This document shows positions 1 through 7,024 of a DNA stretch of 14,639 nucleotides, piece by piece. The notes under the pieces are model-generated. The model had not been told where the DNA came from, searched no databases, and saw nothing but the letters and a program-made list of their open reading frames with translations. This DNA is from Syntrophaceae bacterium (GTDB taxonomy: Bacteria; Desulfobacterota; Syntrophia; Syntrophales; UBA2185). Each line of letters opens with the position of its first letter. The stretch's first letter is position 1. Location of the stretch: the NCBI GenBank assembly GCA_003508565.1, contig DNUI01000142.1, forward strand, positions 1 to 14,639, given 5' to 3'. Made by a program: the position numbers and the translations under genes.

Positions 1-62
1 GCCGGATTCAATATGCTCAAATTTCTTCTCTTTACCAGAGGCCAACCGACTGCGAGTGTCAT
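1..62 (-). CDS. Start of the next cluster gene, probably ftsA (5' fragment, cut by window edge)
   Basis: The order murB-ftsQ is normally followed by ftsA, the actin-like membrane anchor of FtsZ, so ftsA is expected here. An ATG at 62-60 overlaps the ftsQ TGA as ATGA and has an AAAGGG-type ribosome site 8 bases upstream. It opens a frame reading MTLAVGWPLVKRR with no stop before the window edge. That peptide does not resemble a usual FtsA N-terminus. A second open frame with a TTG at 45-43 reads LASGKEKKFEHIESG, whose charged lead-in would suit FtsA better but lacks a clear ribosome site. Too little sequence is present to decide, and the ATPase motifs lie outside the window. The gene name is inferred from synteny only. 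Confidence 0.3.
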   Translation of the reverse strand, partial: MTLAVGWPLVKRRNLSILNP

Positions 63-901
63 ATCCTATACCCTTTCTTGGAGCCTATCTGCATTTTAGG
101 ACCAAACACTTCTTTCTTCTGGACAGTGATTTTTGCAGGGTCATTGAGATCAATGAGGAGAAAACCCAACCGCAGATTCCGCCGTTCCAGATCGGCCATA
201 ACCGGGTTTAATCGCTTTAATTTATTTTCATAACTGTCAAAACCTAGTCTTATACAAAGGCCGCTGTCGGTAAAAATAGAAAAGCCGAATACATCATGAC
301 CATGAATTTCTGAAATATTCTTTATAGTGGGGAAATCTTGTGAAGTTGAAAGGTACCGTAGAAGCTCAAGTGATTTTGCAAAAAGTTCTGAATCACTGCT
401 CTCGGAAAACTTAACGTTGAGTACAGGAATATCGAGTTCATCATTTTTTTCAAGTTTTTTAAAGGCTACTCCATCTGTATCCAACAGGCTGAAGCCGTTA
501 TCACGCTTAATTAATGCCACCGGCAGTCTTTCTCGTACCTCGATAATCAAGCGGTTGGGAAGTTCTCTCCCTACGTAAACTTCCTTAATCCATGGGTTTG
601 CTTCAATCCTGTGAGCAACTTTATCAAGGTTCATTGCCAGGAGGCTTTGGGCCGGCTTAATGGCGGCGAGCGAGAGGATTTCTTTTTCTGTGAGTTCCTT
701 GCAACCCCGGACAGTTATCTCTTTAATATGAAAATAAGGAGAGCTTATTGTGAACATGTACCCGTAAATCATTGCGGCGGTGATAATAACAATGACGCAT
801 AGCAACAGGACTGTTCTATAGAGTTCCTGTACAATGTTTTTTGAACGCCTCTTCAGCCTGTATTTCTGCGTTTCAAAGTTTGTTTTGAAAGGATTATTCA
901 T
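59..901 (-). CDS. ftsQ: Cell division protein FtsQ (DivIB family)
   Basis: FtsQ is a bitopic inner-membrane divisome protein that links early division proteins to the FtsL/FtsB and FtsW/FtsI septal synthesis machinery. The 280-residue product has a basic cytoplasmic N-terminus (KYRLKRRSK, about residues 13-21), one hydrophobic membrane segment at about 28-50, and a POTRA domain at about 56-125. The POTRA region has the typical pattern FHIKEITVRG, then LTEKEI, then ANPWIKEVYV and LPNRLIIEVRER. A FtsQ/DivIB beta domain follows to about residue 265. The length is normal for the family. The ATG start overlaps the murB stop as ATGA and has a GGGGAAG ribosome site inside the end of murB, so translation is probably coupled. 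The stop similarly overlaps a candidate start of the next gene. Identification rests on domain architecture plus cluster position, because FtsQ is poorly conserved in sequence. Confidence 0.93.
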   Translation of the reverse strand: MNNPFKTNFETQKYRLKRRSKNIVQELYRTVLLLCVIVIITAAMIYGYMFTISSPYFHIKEITVRGCKELTEKEILSLAAIKPAQSLLAMNLDKVAHRIEANPWIKEVYVGRELPNRLIIEVRERLPVALIKRDNGFSLLDTDGVAFKKLEKNDELDIPVLNVKFSESSDSELFAKSLELLRYLSTSQDFPTIKNISEIHGHDVFGFSIFTDSGLCIRLGFDSYENKLKRLNPVMADLERRNLRLGFLLIDLNDPAKITVQKKEVFGPKMQIGSKKGYRI

Positions 902-1827
902 CCATCTTCCCCGATGATTTTGACTTCTGTTTCTAAATCAAGACCACGATCTTCCTTCACCTTTTTCTTCACCATATCGATCAAGGCAAGGATATCGCCC
1001 GCTTTTGCATTGCCACAATTCACGATAAAATTCCCGTGTTTTTCTGATATCTTTGCGCCACCTGCTTGCGTGCCTTTAAGACCGATTTCATCTATTATTT
1101 GCCCGGCGGTAACCCCCCCCGGGGGGTTTTTAAATATAGAGCCGGCGTTGCAGTATTCGAGAGGGTGCTTGGCTTTGCGCATTCCCAGGATTTCCGTAAT
1201 TCTGGCCAGAATCTGCTTTTTTATTCCTCTGTTTAGGAGAAATGAAGCCCCGGTAATAATAGCACTTTCCGGAAGGTCCAGATTTCTATAGGAGAACTTC
1301 AATAGATTCCTCTTGTATTCTCGGGTTTCTCCCTTGCCGTTCATCAGTCTCACAGCTTCTATGGTATCCTTGATTTCGGTTCCGTAGGCGCCGGCATTCA
1401 TTTTCACTGCTCCTCCGATGCTGCCGGGAATACCGGCACAAAATTCCATACCCGCGAGAGATTTTTCTGCAGCCAGAAAAACTATTTCAGAAAGGGCAAT
1501 ACCGGCATCTGCGCATATCAATACCTCGTCGGCACCTCTTTCCATCAAGCTCATGTTCTTGATATCCTTCAAGGAGATTACAGCTCCTCGATAACCCCCA
1601 TCCTTCACTAGTAAGTTTGTTCCGTTGCCGATAGGGATAAAGGGTATTTTGAAGGATCGCATCGCACAAAAAACACTGCGCAGTTCTTCCACATTCCCCG
1701 GAAACACCAATGCATCGGCTGTCCCTCCGACACGCATTGAAGTATGTCGGGACATAGGCTCATCAAAGAGGACCTTACCGCAAACAATGTCGTATATAGC
1801 ATTTCGGAGTGTCCTGTCCCTCAACAT
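898..1827 (-). CDS. murB: UDP-N-acetylenolpyruvoylglucosamine reductase MurB
   Basis: MurB is the cytoplasmic FAD enzyme that uses NADPH to reduce UDP-GlcNAc-enolpyruvate to UDP-MurNAc, the second committed step of peptidoglycan precursor synthesis. The 309-residue protein shows the FAD-binding region with TSMRVGGTADAL (29-40), PIGNGTNLLV (65-74) and the GIPGSIGGAVKMNAGAYG stretch (132-149). The YR of the substrate site is at 180-181. The proton-donor serine sits in GSIFKNP (Ser230), and the catalytic Glu lies in LETEV near residue 301. The length fits the shorter type II MurB group rather than the E. coli form; that subtype call is inferred. The ATG has a GGAG ribosome site about 6 bases upstream, in the 16-base gap after murC. 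The gene overlaps ftsQ by 4 bases. Codons 233-239 lie on an unusual C/G palindrome. Confidence 0.97.
   Translation of the reverse strand: MLRDRTLRNAIYDIVCGKVLFDEPMSRHTSMRVGGTADALVFPGNVEELRSVFCAMRSFKIPFIPIGNGTNLLVKDGGYRGAVISLKDIKNMSLMERGADEVLICADAGIALSEIVFLAAEKSLAGMEFCAGIPGSIGGAVKMNAGAYGTEIKDTIEAVRLMNGKGETREYKRNLLKFSYRNLDLPESAIITGASFLLNRGIKKQILARITEILGMRKAKHPLEYCNAGSIFKNPPGGVTAGQIIDEIGLKGTQAGGAKISEKHGNFIVNCGNAKAGDILALIDMVKKKVKEDRGLDLETEVKIIGEDG
1113..1126. repeat. C8G6 homopolymer palindrome inside murB
   Basis: On the plus strand eight C are followed directly by six G and then five T. On the coding strand this reads A5, C6, G8, T2. It covers codons 234-239 of murB (Asn-Pro-Pro-Gly-Gly-Val), immediately after the catalytic GSIFK motif. 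The reading frame is intact and the protein sequence matches the family, so there is no sign of a frameshift. The tract has no spacer between its arms and lies well inside a gene, so it is not a convincing terminator. It is notable mainly as a possible slippage or sequencing-error site. Confidence 0.85.
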
Positions 1828-1843
1828 GGTTTTCTCCGATACC

Positions 1844-3244
1844 TTACATATGTGAAGCTCTTTTCAGGTATTCCTCACCAACCTTCCACACATTTCCCGC
1901 CCCCTGTGTGATAATGACGTCAGAGGGCTTGGCAATGGAAAGAAGATGATTCACAATCTCATTAAAATTACTTATAAATATTACATCTTTGTGACCCCGA
2001 TTACGGATGGCATCACAGAGGTTTCTCGCGTTTATGCCGTCTATAGGGGCTTCACTCGCTGCGTAGATATCGGTAACAATAAGTGTGTCTGCATTGGGGA
2101 AGGCCATGAGGAATTCATCAAAGAGGGCTTTCGTCCTGGTATAGCGATGGGGTTGAAACACAACGATAATTTTGTTCCCATACACCTGCTTTGCTGCTTT
2201 TAATGTTTCCCTGATTTCGGTCGGGTGATGGCCGTAATCATCCACTATGGTAATGCCATTGGTTTTTCCTTTTACCTCCAGCCGTCGCTGAACACCGATA
2301 AAGCTTGTCAGCCCTTGCTTGATGGCGGAAAAATCCATATCCAGTTCTCTGGCTACCGCAATTGCTGCCAGAGAATTATACACATTGAAAAGGCCAGGAA
2401 CATTCAGCGTTACGGCTCCACAGGAGTCCCCTTTATGGTGGAGGATATAACTGGAAGATGACCCGGAAAATGATATTTCGCTTGCCCTGTAGTCCGCAGG
2501 CGGTGCAAGGCCATATGTTATAGTTTTTCTTTTTATTTCCGGAAGAATTGCTTTCACGTTTTCATCGTCAAGACAAAGTATTGTAGATCCGTAAAAGGGT
2601 ACGATGTTGGCGAATTTCAAGAACGCGTCTTTGATTTCTTCAAGGTTTCTGTAATGATCAAGGTGTTCGAGATCAATGTTAGTGATCACGGCTAAAGAGG
2701 GAGACAACGCGAGAAAAGAGCCGTCACTTTCATCAGCCTCTGCTACAATAACCTCCCCATCTCCAAGCCTTGCATTGCTGCCGATACTGGCCAGCTTGCC
2801 TCCAATCACCATCGTTGGATCAAGCCCTCCGGATGCGAGGACTGTGGCTATCATGGAAGTTGTCGTTGTTTTTCCATGGCTTCCTGATACGGCTATGGAA
2901 AATTTCATCTTGAGCAATTCCGCCAGCATTTCTGCCCGCGGTATGACAGGGATATTTCTCCTATGTGCTTCTAAAACCTCGGGGTTATCTTCCTTCACTG
3001 CTGTTGACGTAACGACTACATCTGCGTCAGCAAGGTGGGAAGCATCATGTCCTGAACAAATTCTGGCGCCGAGGGAGGCAAGTCTTTGTGTGATATCGGA
3101 TTGACTAAGGTCCGAGCCGCTGATTGTATAACCGAGATTGAGAAGCACTTCCGCGATGCCGCTCATGCCGATGCCGCCTATTCCGACAAAGTGAATATAC
3201 TTCACTTTTCTACGCATGCTGTCTCTTCTTGTGTCATTCTTCAT
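1844..3244 (-). CDS. murC: UDP-N-acetylmuramate--L-alanine ligase MurC
   Basis: MurC is the cytoplasmic ATP-dependent ligase that adds L-Ala, the first stem-peptide residue, to UDP-MurNAc. The 466-residue product begins with the Rossmann-like UDP-binding domain (HFVGIGGIGMSGIAEVL, about 18-34). The central Mur ligase domain follows, with P-loop GSHGKTTTT at 121-129 and the EADESDGSF block at 169-177. The C-terminal domain carries DDYGHHPTE at 335-343 and QPHRYTRT at 364-371. HHPTE and QPHRYTR separate MurC from MurD, MurE and MurF. The start is uncertain. ATG at 3244 gives the longest form but has no good ribosome site. ATG at 3217 (Met10, MRRKVKYIHF) follows a purine run at 3230-3222 by 4 bases and gives a 457-residue protein whose N-terminus aligns better with the family. 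It lies after the AT-rich 80-base gap downstream of murG and is 16 bases from murB. Confidence 0.97.
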   Translation of the reverse strand: MKNDTRRDSMRRKVKYIHFVGIGGIGMSGIAEVLLNLGYTISGSDLSQSDITQRLASLGARICSGHDASHLADADVVVTSTAVKEDNPEVLEAHRRNIPVIPRAEMLAELLKMKFSIAVSGSHGKTTTTSMIATVLASGGLDPTMVIGGKLASIGSNARLGDGEVIVAEADESDGSFLALSPSLAVITNIDLEHLDHYRNLEEIKDAFLKFANIVPFYGSTILCLDDENVKAILPEIKRKTITYGLAPPADYRASEISFSGSSSSYILHHKGDSCGAVTLNVPGLFNVYNSLAAIAVARELDMDFSAIKQGLTSFIGVQRRLEVKGKTNGITIVDDYGHHPTEIRETLKAAKQVYGNKIIVVFQPHRYTRTKALFDEFLMAFPNADTLIVTDIYAASEAPIDGINARNLCDAIRNRGHKDVIFISNFNEIVNHLLSIAKPSDVIITQGAGNVWKVGEEYLKRASHM

Positions 3245-3324
3245 TTTCTTATTTAATAAACAGTACCTTATATTGTATGTAGCAATTTCCTATATACTAT
3301 ATCTTGTATTAAATCCACAAAAAT
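3245..3324 (-). other. AT-rich murG-murC intergenic gap, possible internal promoter region
   Basis: This 80-base gap has 17 G or C bases (about 21%), much lower than the genes on either side. On the coding strand it contains TATAGT at 3301-3296, a 5 of 6 match to a sigma-70 -10 box, and TATATA at 3296-3291, which lies 18 bases after a weak TTGTGG. No well-matched -35 box pairs with either. No terminator hairpin and no short gene are visible. It may supply a secondary promoter for murC-murB-ftsQ, but that is only inferred from composition. Confidence 0.3.
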
Positions 3325-4413
3325 TTATACTTTTTTTGAAGCGATAATTTCCATACACGCATCGACGATGTGAGCTGCTGCCCTGGGATTGCCAAGGTTA
3401 GCCGATCTTGTTTCGATCTCTTTTATTCTTTCCGGGTTGTGGTATAAATCTTTAATGATTTCTGCTAATTTATTACCGCTCAGGTCTGTTTCGTGTATCA
3501 TTACACAAGCCCCCGCATGGAGCAGCGCCTCCGCGTTTTTTGTCTGGTGATCATTCACCGCATAGGGGAAGGGGATCAGGATAGCGGCTTTCCCACTGGC
3601 CGTTATCTCTGCGATTGATGTGGCGCCGGCTCTGCAAATGAGTAAATTCGAGGATCTATAGGTTTTGGCGATGTCCATAATAAAGGGGTGAACATCTGCA
3701 TTCATCCCGCAGGATCGGTAAAATTCGGAAACGGTTTTCAGATCCTTATCACCAGTCTGATGGATGATCTTCAGCGCCGCTTTAATTTCTGACAGATGGG
3801 GTAGGGCATCAAGGATTGCCATATTTATGCTGTGGGCGCCCTGGCTTCCTCCAAAAACAAGGAGAGTAAACTTGTCACCCGCATTTTTGGGGATATGTGT
3901 CTCTGTAAAAAAACCTGATCTGATAGGATTTCCCGAAACGATAGTTTTTTTTTCAGGGAAACACTTTTTTGTTTCCGGGAAGGTGAGAAAGATCCCGTCA
4001 ACAAAGTTTCCGAGAATTCTGTTAGTAACACCCGGCAGTGCATTCTGTTCGGCAATCGCCGTCTTGATACCCATGAAATGTGCCGCCATGACTGTCGGTC
4101 CCGAGGCATAGCCTCCCACGCCGATAACGATATCCGGGCCAAACTCACGGATCATCTTGCAGGATTCAATTAAGCTTCCCGGGATCTTCAGTAAGGCGCT
4201 GAGACCTTTATAGACACCCTTTCCCTTTATTCCTTCCACGGTAAGGGTGTGAAGAGGAAGTCCCAGGTTCCCAAGGATTCTTTTTTCCAGACCTCTCTCG
4301 GTGCCAATGAAGAGGATGTTGTGTGCGCGATCCCTTTTCAAAAATTCTTCCGCAATAGCAATCCCCGGGAAAAGGTGCCCTCCTGTTCCGCCACCAGCGA
4401 TTATAACATTCAT
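3325..4413 (-). CDS. murG: Undecaprenyldiphospho-muramoylpentapeptide beta-N-acetylglucosaminyltransferase MurG
   Basis: MurG is a GT-B glycosyltransferase on the cytoplasmic face of the inner membrane. It transfers GlcNAc from UDP-GlcNAc to lipid I to make lipid II, the substrate later polymerised by FtsW. The 362-residue protein has the N-terminal glycine loop GGGTGGH (7-13), GVGGYASGP (98-106) and EQNALPG (122-128). The C-terminal UDP-GlcNAc-binding half has GGSQGA (188-193), RAGATSIAEI (261-270) and PFPYAVNDHQ (281-290). Length and motif order are normal. The ATG start is followed at once by the conserved beta strand NVIIAGGGT, and AGGGTGGGAT just upstream supplies the ribosome site. The gene is 18 bases after ftsW and 80 bases before murC. 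Confidence 0.98.
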   Translation of the reverse strand: MNVIIAGGGTGGHLFPGIAIAEEFLKRDRAHNILFIGTERGLEKRILGNLGLPLHTLTVEGIKGKGVYKGLSALLKIPGSLIESCKMIREFGPDIVIGVGGYASGPTVMAAHFMGIKTAIAEQNALPGVTNRILGNFVDGIFLTFPETKKCFPEKKTIVSGNPIRSGFFTETHIPKNAGDKFTLLVFGGSQGAHSINMAILDALPHLSEIKAALKIIHQTGDKDLKTVSEFYRSCGMNADVHPFIMDIAKTYRSSNLLICRAGATSIAEITASGKAAILIPFPYAVNDHQTKNAEALLHAGACVMIHETDLSGNKLAEIIKDLYHNPERIKEIETRSANLGNPRAAAHIVDACMEIIASKKV

Positions 4414-4431
4414 ATCCCACCCTGATTGCTT

Positions 4432-5559
4432 CTACTTTTCATAGGTAGAGATATTTAAAAGTATCCCTACCGTTGTGAGAGACATAATTAATGATGTCCC
4501 GCCATAACTGACAAGCGGCAGGGCAAGACCTTTGAGAGGTATTAAGCCCATCACGCCGGCGATATTGATGGATGCTTCGAGGGCGATAATCATGGTCAGT
4601 CCTGCGGCAAGAAGAGTGCTGAAAAGATCGGGAGCTTTGAAAGAAATCATAAATCCCCTTACAATGAGGATTGCGAAAAGAAAGATGACAATAAGCACAC
4701 CGATAAAACCGCTTTCTTCAGCAATAATCGAGAGAATAAAATCTGTGTGCGGTTCAGGAAGGTAAAAAAGTTTCTGCATTCCATCTCCGATACCCACACC
4801 GAAAGTGCCTCCTGAACCGAAAGAAAGCAGAGACTGTATAATTTGAAATCCTGAATGCTGGGGATCCTTCCAGGGATCAAGGAAACTCATTAATCTTGCC
4901 ACACGATAGCTCTTGTGAAAAATCAGCCAGATACCGACAGGTGCAAAAAGGGCCACAATACCTGCAAGATGCAAAACCCTGCATCCGGACAGATACAACA
5001 TCAACATCATAATGAGAGTTATGATGACGGCGGTCCCAAAATCCGGTTCCAGCATAATCAGACCGACAATGAGCAATACAACACTGAGAGGAACAAGAAC
5101 AGCGCGCTTAAAATCAGTTATCTGACTGCTCTTCTTAGCTAAAAAATACGCGAGAAAAAGCACAATGGAAACCTTGACCATTTCCGTAACCTGAAAAGAA
5201 AAAAAGCCCATCTTGAGCCACCGGGTGGCGCCTCCCGCTTTGATTCCGAAATGCGGTATAAGGATAGCAACAAGAAGAATGATCGATAGACAGATACCTG
5301 GATAGGCCAGTTTTTTTAGTGTCTCATAAGGAATTTTTGTCATGAGAACCATAATTCCTAAGCCTAAAAGTACGAAAAATATTTGTTTCTTGAGAAAGAA
5401 CTGGCCATCGTTAAACCGCTTCATAGCCAGGATGGAACTGGAACTGTAAATCATCACCGTGCCTATAGTGACCAGTATCAGCGTCACCAAGAGAAGGATA
5501 ATATCGAGTCTTTTTTCTGCTGGGGCGAATGTGAACAGTTTAGAGATTTTTGACCACAT
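4432..5559 (-). CDS. ftsW: Septal peptidoglycan glycosyltransferase FtsW (SEDS family)
   Basis: FtsW is the polytopic inner-membrane SEDS glycosyltransferase that polymerises lipid II at the septum together with FtsI. With the start chosen here it has 375 residues and about ten hydrophobic segments. Family landmarks are ATRWLKMG (111-118), EPDFGTA (171-177), DPWKDPQHSGFQIIQSL (228-244), the GSGG...GIGDG loop (248-260), LPEPHTDFI (267-275) and PLKGLALPLVSYGGTSL (341-357). Asp273 in HTDFI matches the catalytic Asp of RodA/FtsW. The motif usually written QPSE or QPAE reads QVTE here (123-126). The frame stays open to an ATG at 5640 (402 residues), but that would overlap murD by 101 bases. ATG 5559 has GAGGAAGG 10 bases upstream and overlaps murD by only 20 bases, so it is preferred. 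The next gene is murG. Confidence 0.96.
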   Translation of the reverse strand: MWSKISKLFTFAPAEKRLDIILLLVTLILVTIGTVMIYSSSSILAMKRFNDGQFFLKKQIFFVLLGLGIMVLMTKIPYETLKKLAYPGICLSIILLVAILIPHFGIKAGGATRWLKMGFFSFQVTEMVKVSIVLFLAYFLAKKSSQITDFKRAVLVPLSVVLLIVGLIMLEPDFGTAVIITLIMMLMLYLSGCRVLHLAGIVALFAPVGIWLIFHKSYRVARLMSFLDPWKDPQHSGFQIIQSLLSFGSGGTFGVGIGDGMQKLFYLPEPHTDFILSIIAEESGFIGVLIVIFLFAILIVRGFMISFKAPDLFSTLLAAGLTMIIALEASINIAGVMGLIPLKGLALPLVSYGGTSLIMSLTTVGILLNISTYEK

Positions 5560-6886
5560 CTTTAAAAAACCTTCCTCGTTCTTTGTAGTTGGAAAACTCA
5601 TCAAAGCTTGCACATCCGGGAGAAAGCAGGACAACATCACCCGGTGACGAATGCCGATATGCGATCTCTATTGCCTCTTTGAGCGTTGCTGCCTTAGTAG
5701 TTTTTACTATATCGCCCATCAGATCACCTATGGTGTTTCTTGCTTCACCAAAGAGAACCAATTCTTTTACCTTAGCGCTGACAAGGGCCGACAGGGTTCC
5801 AAAATCACCCTCCTTGTCTCTTCCTCCCAGAAGCAATATGATGGGTCTGGAAAATGTTTCCAGCGCGCGTACGACCGCGCCCACGTTCGTTCCCTTGGAA
5901 TCGTCATAAAACGTTACGCCATTTTTTTCATCTGTGAACTCTATTCTGTGAGCAATGCCCTTAAATTCTGTCACAGCACGGATAATGCTTTCACGGGAGC
6001 ATCCGCAATATCGCGCCGCCATTATCGCGGCCATGATGTTTTCGATATTATGCAATCCGGGTATTTTGATCATATCGAGAGAATACTCTTCTTTTTCGTT
6101 CTCTATGGTATGATGGACAAGAACTTTGCCGGCGAGATGCATACCCGCTGTTCCGTGTGAAGAGGTACTGAAAAACTCTACTTTTGCGAGCATATTGTTT
6201 GACAGCTCCCAGGATCTCGGATCATCAGCATTCAGAATGGCAAGATCTGACTCTCCTTGATTCTCAAAGAGCCTTTCTTTCACGCTGCGATATGCATCAA
6301 AGGAACCGTGATAATCGACATGATCGCAGGTGGTATTAAGGAGGATAGCGACAGAGGGATGAAAATATTGGATCCACTGCAACTGGAAGCTGCTCACCTC
6401 CACCACTGCGAATTCGTCTTCCTGTTTTCCATCAATGTATCCGATGAGGGGGTTTCCGATGTTTCCTCCCACAAACACTCTTTTCCCTTCTTTCGCGAGA
6501 ATATTTCCTATCAGAGTGGTTGTGGTTGTTTTTCCGTTCGTGCCGGTAATGGCAATCATGGGCGGTTTTAAGAATCTGCAGGCGAGTTCAATCTCGCTCA
6601 CAATGGGAATCTTTTTATGGACAGCCTCTATGAGAAGAATATTGGAAGGCGGTACTCCGGGGGAGGGGATGATCAAATCTATCCTTGCGAGGATGTCCGG
6701 ATCATACTTGCAAAATTCCAACTTCTCGGACGGACCTCCTATCTCAATGATCGCAGACTTCAGATCTGTCAAAGGTTTCTCATCAGTCACGAAAACCTTG
6801 GCGCCTTGTCCTATTAGAAAACGGGAAGAGGCGATTCCTGTCTTTCCCAGGCCTATGACTAATACTTTTTGTCCCGCAAGGTTCAT
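5540..6886 (-). CDS. murD: UDP-N-acetylmuramoylalanine--D-glutamate ligase MurD
   Basis: MurD is the cytoplasmic ATP-dependent ligase that adds D-Glu to UDP-MurNAc-L-Ala. The 448-residue product has an N-terminal nucleotide fold (KVLVIGLGKTGIASSRFL, 7-24) with SPGVPP at 75-80. The central domain has P-loop TGTNGKTTTT (114-123) and SSFQL (165-169). The lysine in SVKERLF (Lys203) fits the carbamylated Lys of the family. The C-terminal domain has DDSKGTN (328-334), LLLGGRDK (351-358) and LSPGCASFDEF (421-431). SSFQL, DDSKGTN and PGCASFD are MurD-specific. ATG 6886 begins the conserved first strand and no in-frame start lies upstream before a stop. The best ribosome site, GGAG at 6906-6903, is 16 bases from the ATG, which is long, across an A-rich stretch. 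The gene sits 138 bases after mraY and overlaps ftsW by about 20 bases. Confidence 0.98.
   Translation of the reverse strand: MNLAGQKVLVIGLGKTGIASSRFLIGQGAKVFVTDEKPLTDLKSAIIEIGGPSEKLEFCKYDPDILARIDLIIPSPGVPPSNILLIEAVHKKIPIVSEIELACRFLKPPMIAITGTNGKTTTTTLIGNILAKEGKRVFVGGNIGNPLIGYIDGKQEDEFAVVEVSSFQLQWIQYFHPSVAILLNTTCDHVDYHGSFDAYRSVKERLFENQGESDLAILNADDPRSWELSNNMLAKVEFFSTSSHGTAGMHLAGKVLVHHTIENEKEEYSLDMIKIPGLHNIENIMAAIMAARYCGCSRESIIRAVTEFKGIAHRIEFTDEKNGVTFYDDSKGTNVGAVVRALETFSRPIILLLGGRDKEGDFGTLSALVSAKVKELVLFGEARNTIGDLMGDIVKTTKAATLKEAIEIAYRHSSPGDVVLLSPGCASFDEFSNYKERGRFFKDVVKNL
5570..5577 (-). promoter_or_regulatory. Ribosome binding site fixing the ftsW start
   Basis: GAGGAAGG lies 10 bases before ATG 5559, inside the 3' end of murD. 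It favours this start over the in-frame ATG codons further upstream at 5640 and at Met15 of the longer form, which lie deeper within murD. The placement suggests ftsW translation is coupled to murD. Confidence 0.65.
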
Positions 6887-7024
6887 ACAGTTATTTTTTT
6901 ATCTCCTGTAAAATTACAAAAACCGGTTCAAGAGATCGAGATATTTTCTATAATTTCATTAAAATCATCGCAGTATTGAATCCTGAAAATGCCAATGGCG
7001 TTTCCGGCTGTGTAACAAACTATT
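6887..7024 (-). other. 138-base mraY-murD intergenic region, largest gap in the window
   Basis: About 32% G+C by count. It holds the distant murD ribosome site CAGGAG, an 8-base palindrome AACCGGTT (6921-6928), an isolated TTGGCA -35-like hexamer (6995-6990) and an isolated TATAGA -10-like hexamer (6952-6947). The two hexamers are 37 bases apart, so they do not form a promoter together. I see no hairpin followed by a T run on the coding strand and no convincing small gene. A promoter or attenuation signal here is possible but not shown. Confidence 0.4.

Noticed and set aside
1113..1131. C8G6 followed by T5 as a plus-strand intrinsic terminator
   Set aside because: The palindrome has no loop spacer, so only a short stem could form, and no plus-strand gene ends there.
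2676..3104. 142-codon plus-strand open frame inside murC
   Set aside because: Antisense to the MurC P-loop region; low-complexity Ser/Ala-rich translation typical of a shadow frame.
5560..5640. 27-codon N-terminal extension of ftsW
   Set aside because: It lies entirely within murD, lacks family-like sequence, and the later ATG has a clear ribosome site.
5651..6160. 169-codon plus-strand open frame antisense to murD
   Set aside because: Its product shows no recognisable domain, and the opposite strand encodes every MurD motif with family-like sequence.
6435..6911. 158-codon plus-strand open frame over the murD start
   Set aside because: Antisense shadow of the MurD N-terminal half; no recognisable protein features or ribosome context.
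6947..6995. TTGGCA and TATAGA as a promoter before murD
   Set aside because: The hexamers are 37 bases apart, far outside the usual 16-18 base spacing.
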